Origin: Apostichopus japonicus
Lineage: Eukaryota; Echinodermata; Holothuroidea; Aspidochirotida; Stichopodidae
Length of the DNA: 64,000 bases
Reading direction: 5' to 3'
NCBI RefSeq assembly: GCF_037975245.1
Contig: NC_092577.1
Span: forward strand, 2,089,501-2,153,500
The DNA itself is not shown here. Below: more notes on the stretch, generated by a model. That model was not told the origin of the DNA. It did no database searches and saw only the letters and a list, made by a program, of their open reading frames with translations. The first letter of the stretch is position 1.

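Noticed and set aside
349-64000. Bacterial origin (PE_PGRS-like or autotransporter) of the locus
   Set aside because: Phase-consistent GT-AG introns, SINE, MITEs and minisatellites show a eukaryotic chromosome. The Gly-rich pattern alone is not evidence of a bacterial contig.

Overview
This is a eukaryotic, almost certainly metazoan, genomic window. Nearly all of it is one multi-exon gene on the + strand that runs off both ends. I can place 51 exons (349 to 64000). All 50 introns have GT...AG ends, and the codon phase agrees at every junction, so about 24.6 kb of exon reads as one open frame of about 8,200 residues. I see no start codon with a signal peptide, no stop codon, no membrane segment and no polyadenylation signal that would end the gene here. 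About 20 tandem copies of a roughly 410-residue glycine-rich module make up the protein. It carries many N-x-S/T sequons and is probably a huge secreted or cell-surface matrix protein. I do not recognise a named gene.

Each module has the same order of blocks. First is a Gly-rich block (GPGAG..., GAGHGGxGG, YGSxxxP, GSGGG, then LDGxIxAxG). Next comes GGGSGGSIxI with GxGxIxAxGG, then GGGAGGRIAVY with FxG and GxxGTVYxE. The non-Gly half follows: LxVDN, FDELxL, GDxTGxLHV, PVxxxxDxxGE and LxGxLxGVxNL, ending in short beta-strand-like repeats. The alternating pattern suggests a beta-solenoid or beta-sandwich-rich fold (inference).

Layout: modules 1-8 (349 to about 43100) are cut into many small exons, 3-8 per module. 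Modules 9-11 lie in giant exon 40 (4.0 kb), modules 13-15 in giant exon 45 (4.0 kb) and modules 17-20 in giant exon 51 (more than 4.6 kb, open at the window end). Short-exon stretches (exons 41-44 and 46-50) separate these. Module 2 carries a long non-glycine insert (exons 8-10) and module 5 a cysteine-rich insert (exon 25).

The introns hold minisatellites (units of 33, 41, 43, 65, about 114 and 128 bp), simple repeats and small transposon remains: hAT-like MITEs, a tRNA-derived SINE, and Penelope-like fragments with a small hammerhead-ribozyme-like core. Several arrays sit exactly on splice junctions and repeat the donor or acceptor itself (exons 4, 6, 11 and 29). That is the most unusual feature after the protein. 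The repeat types, AT-rich introns and marine-invertebrate-like repeat tails suggest an invertebrate deuterostome or another marine invertebrate, but I cannot name the species.
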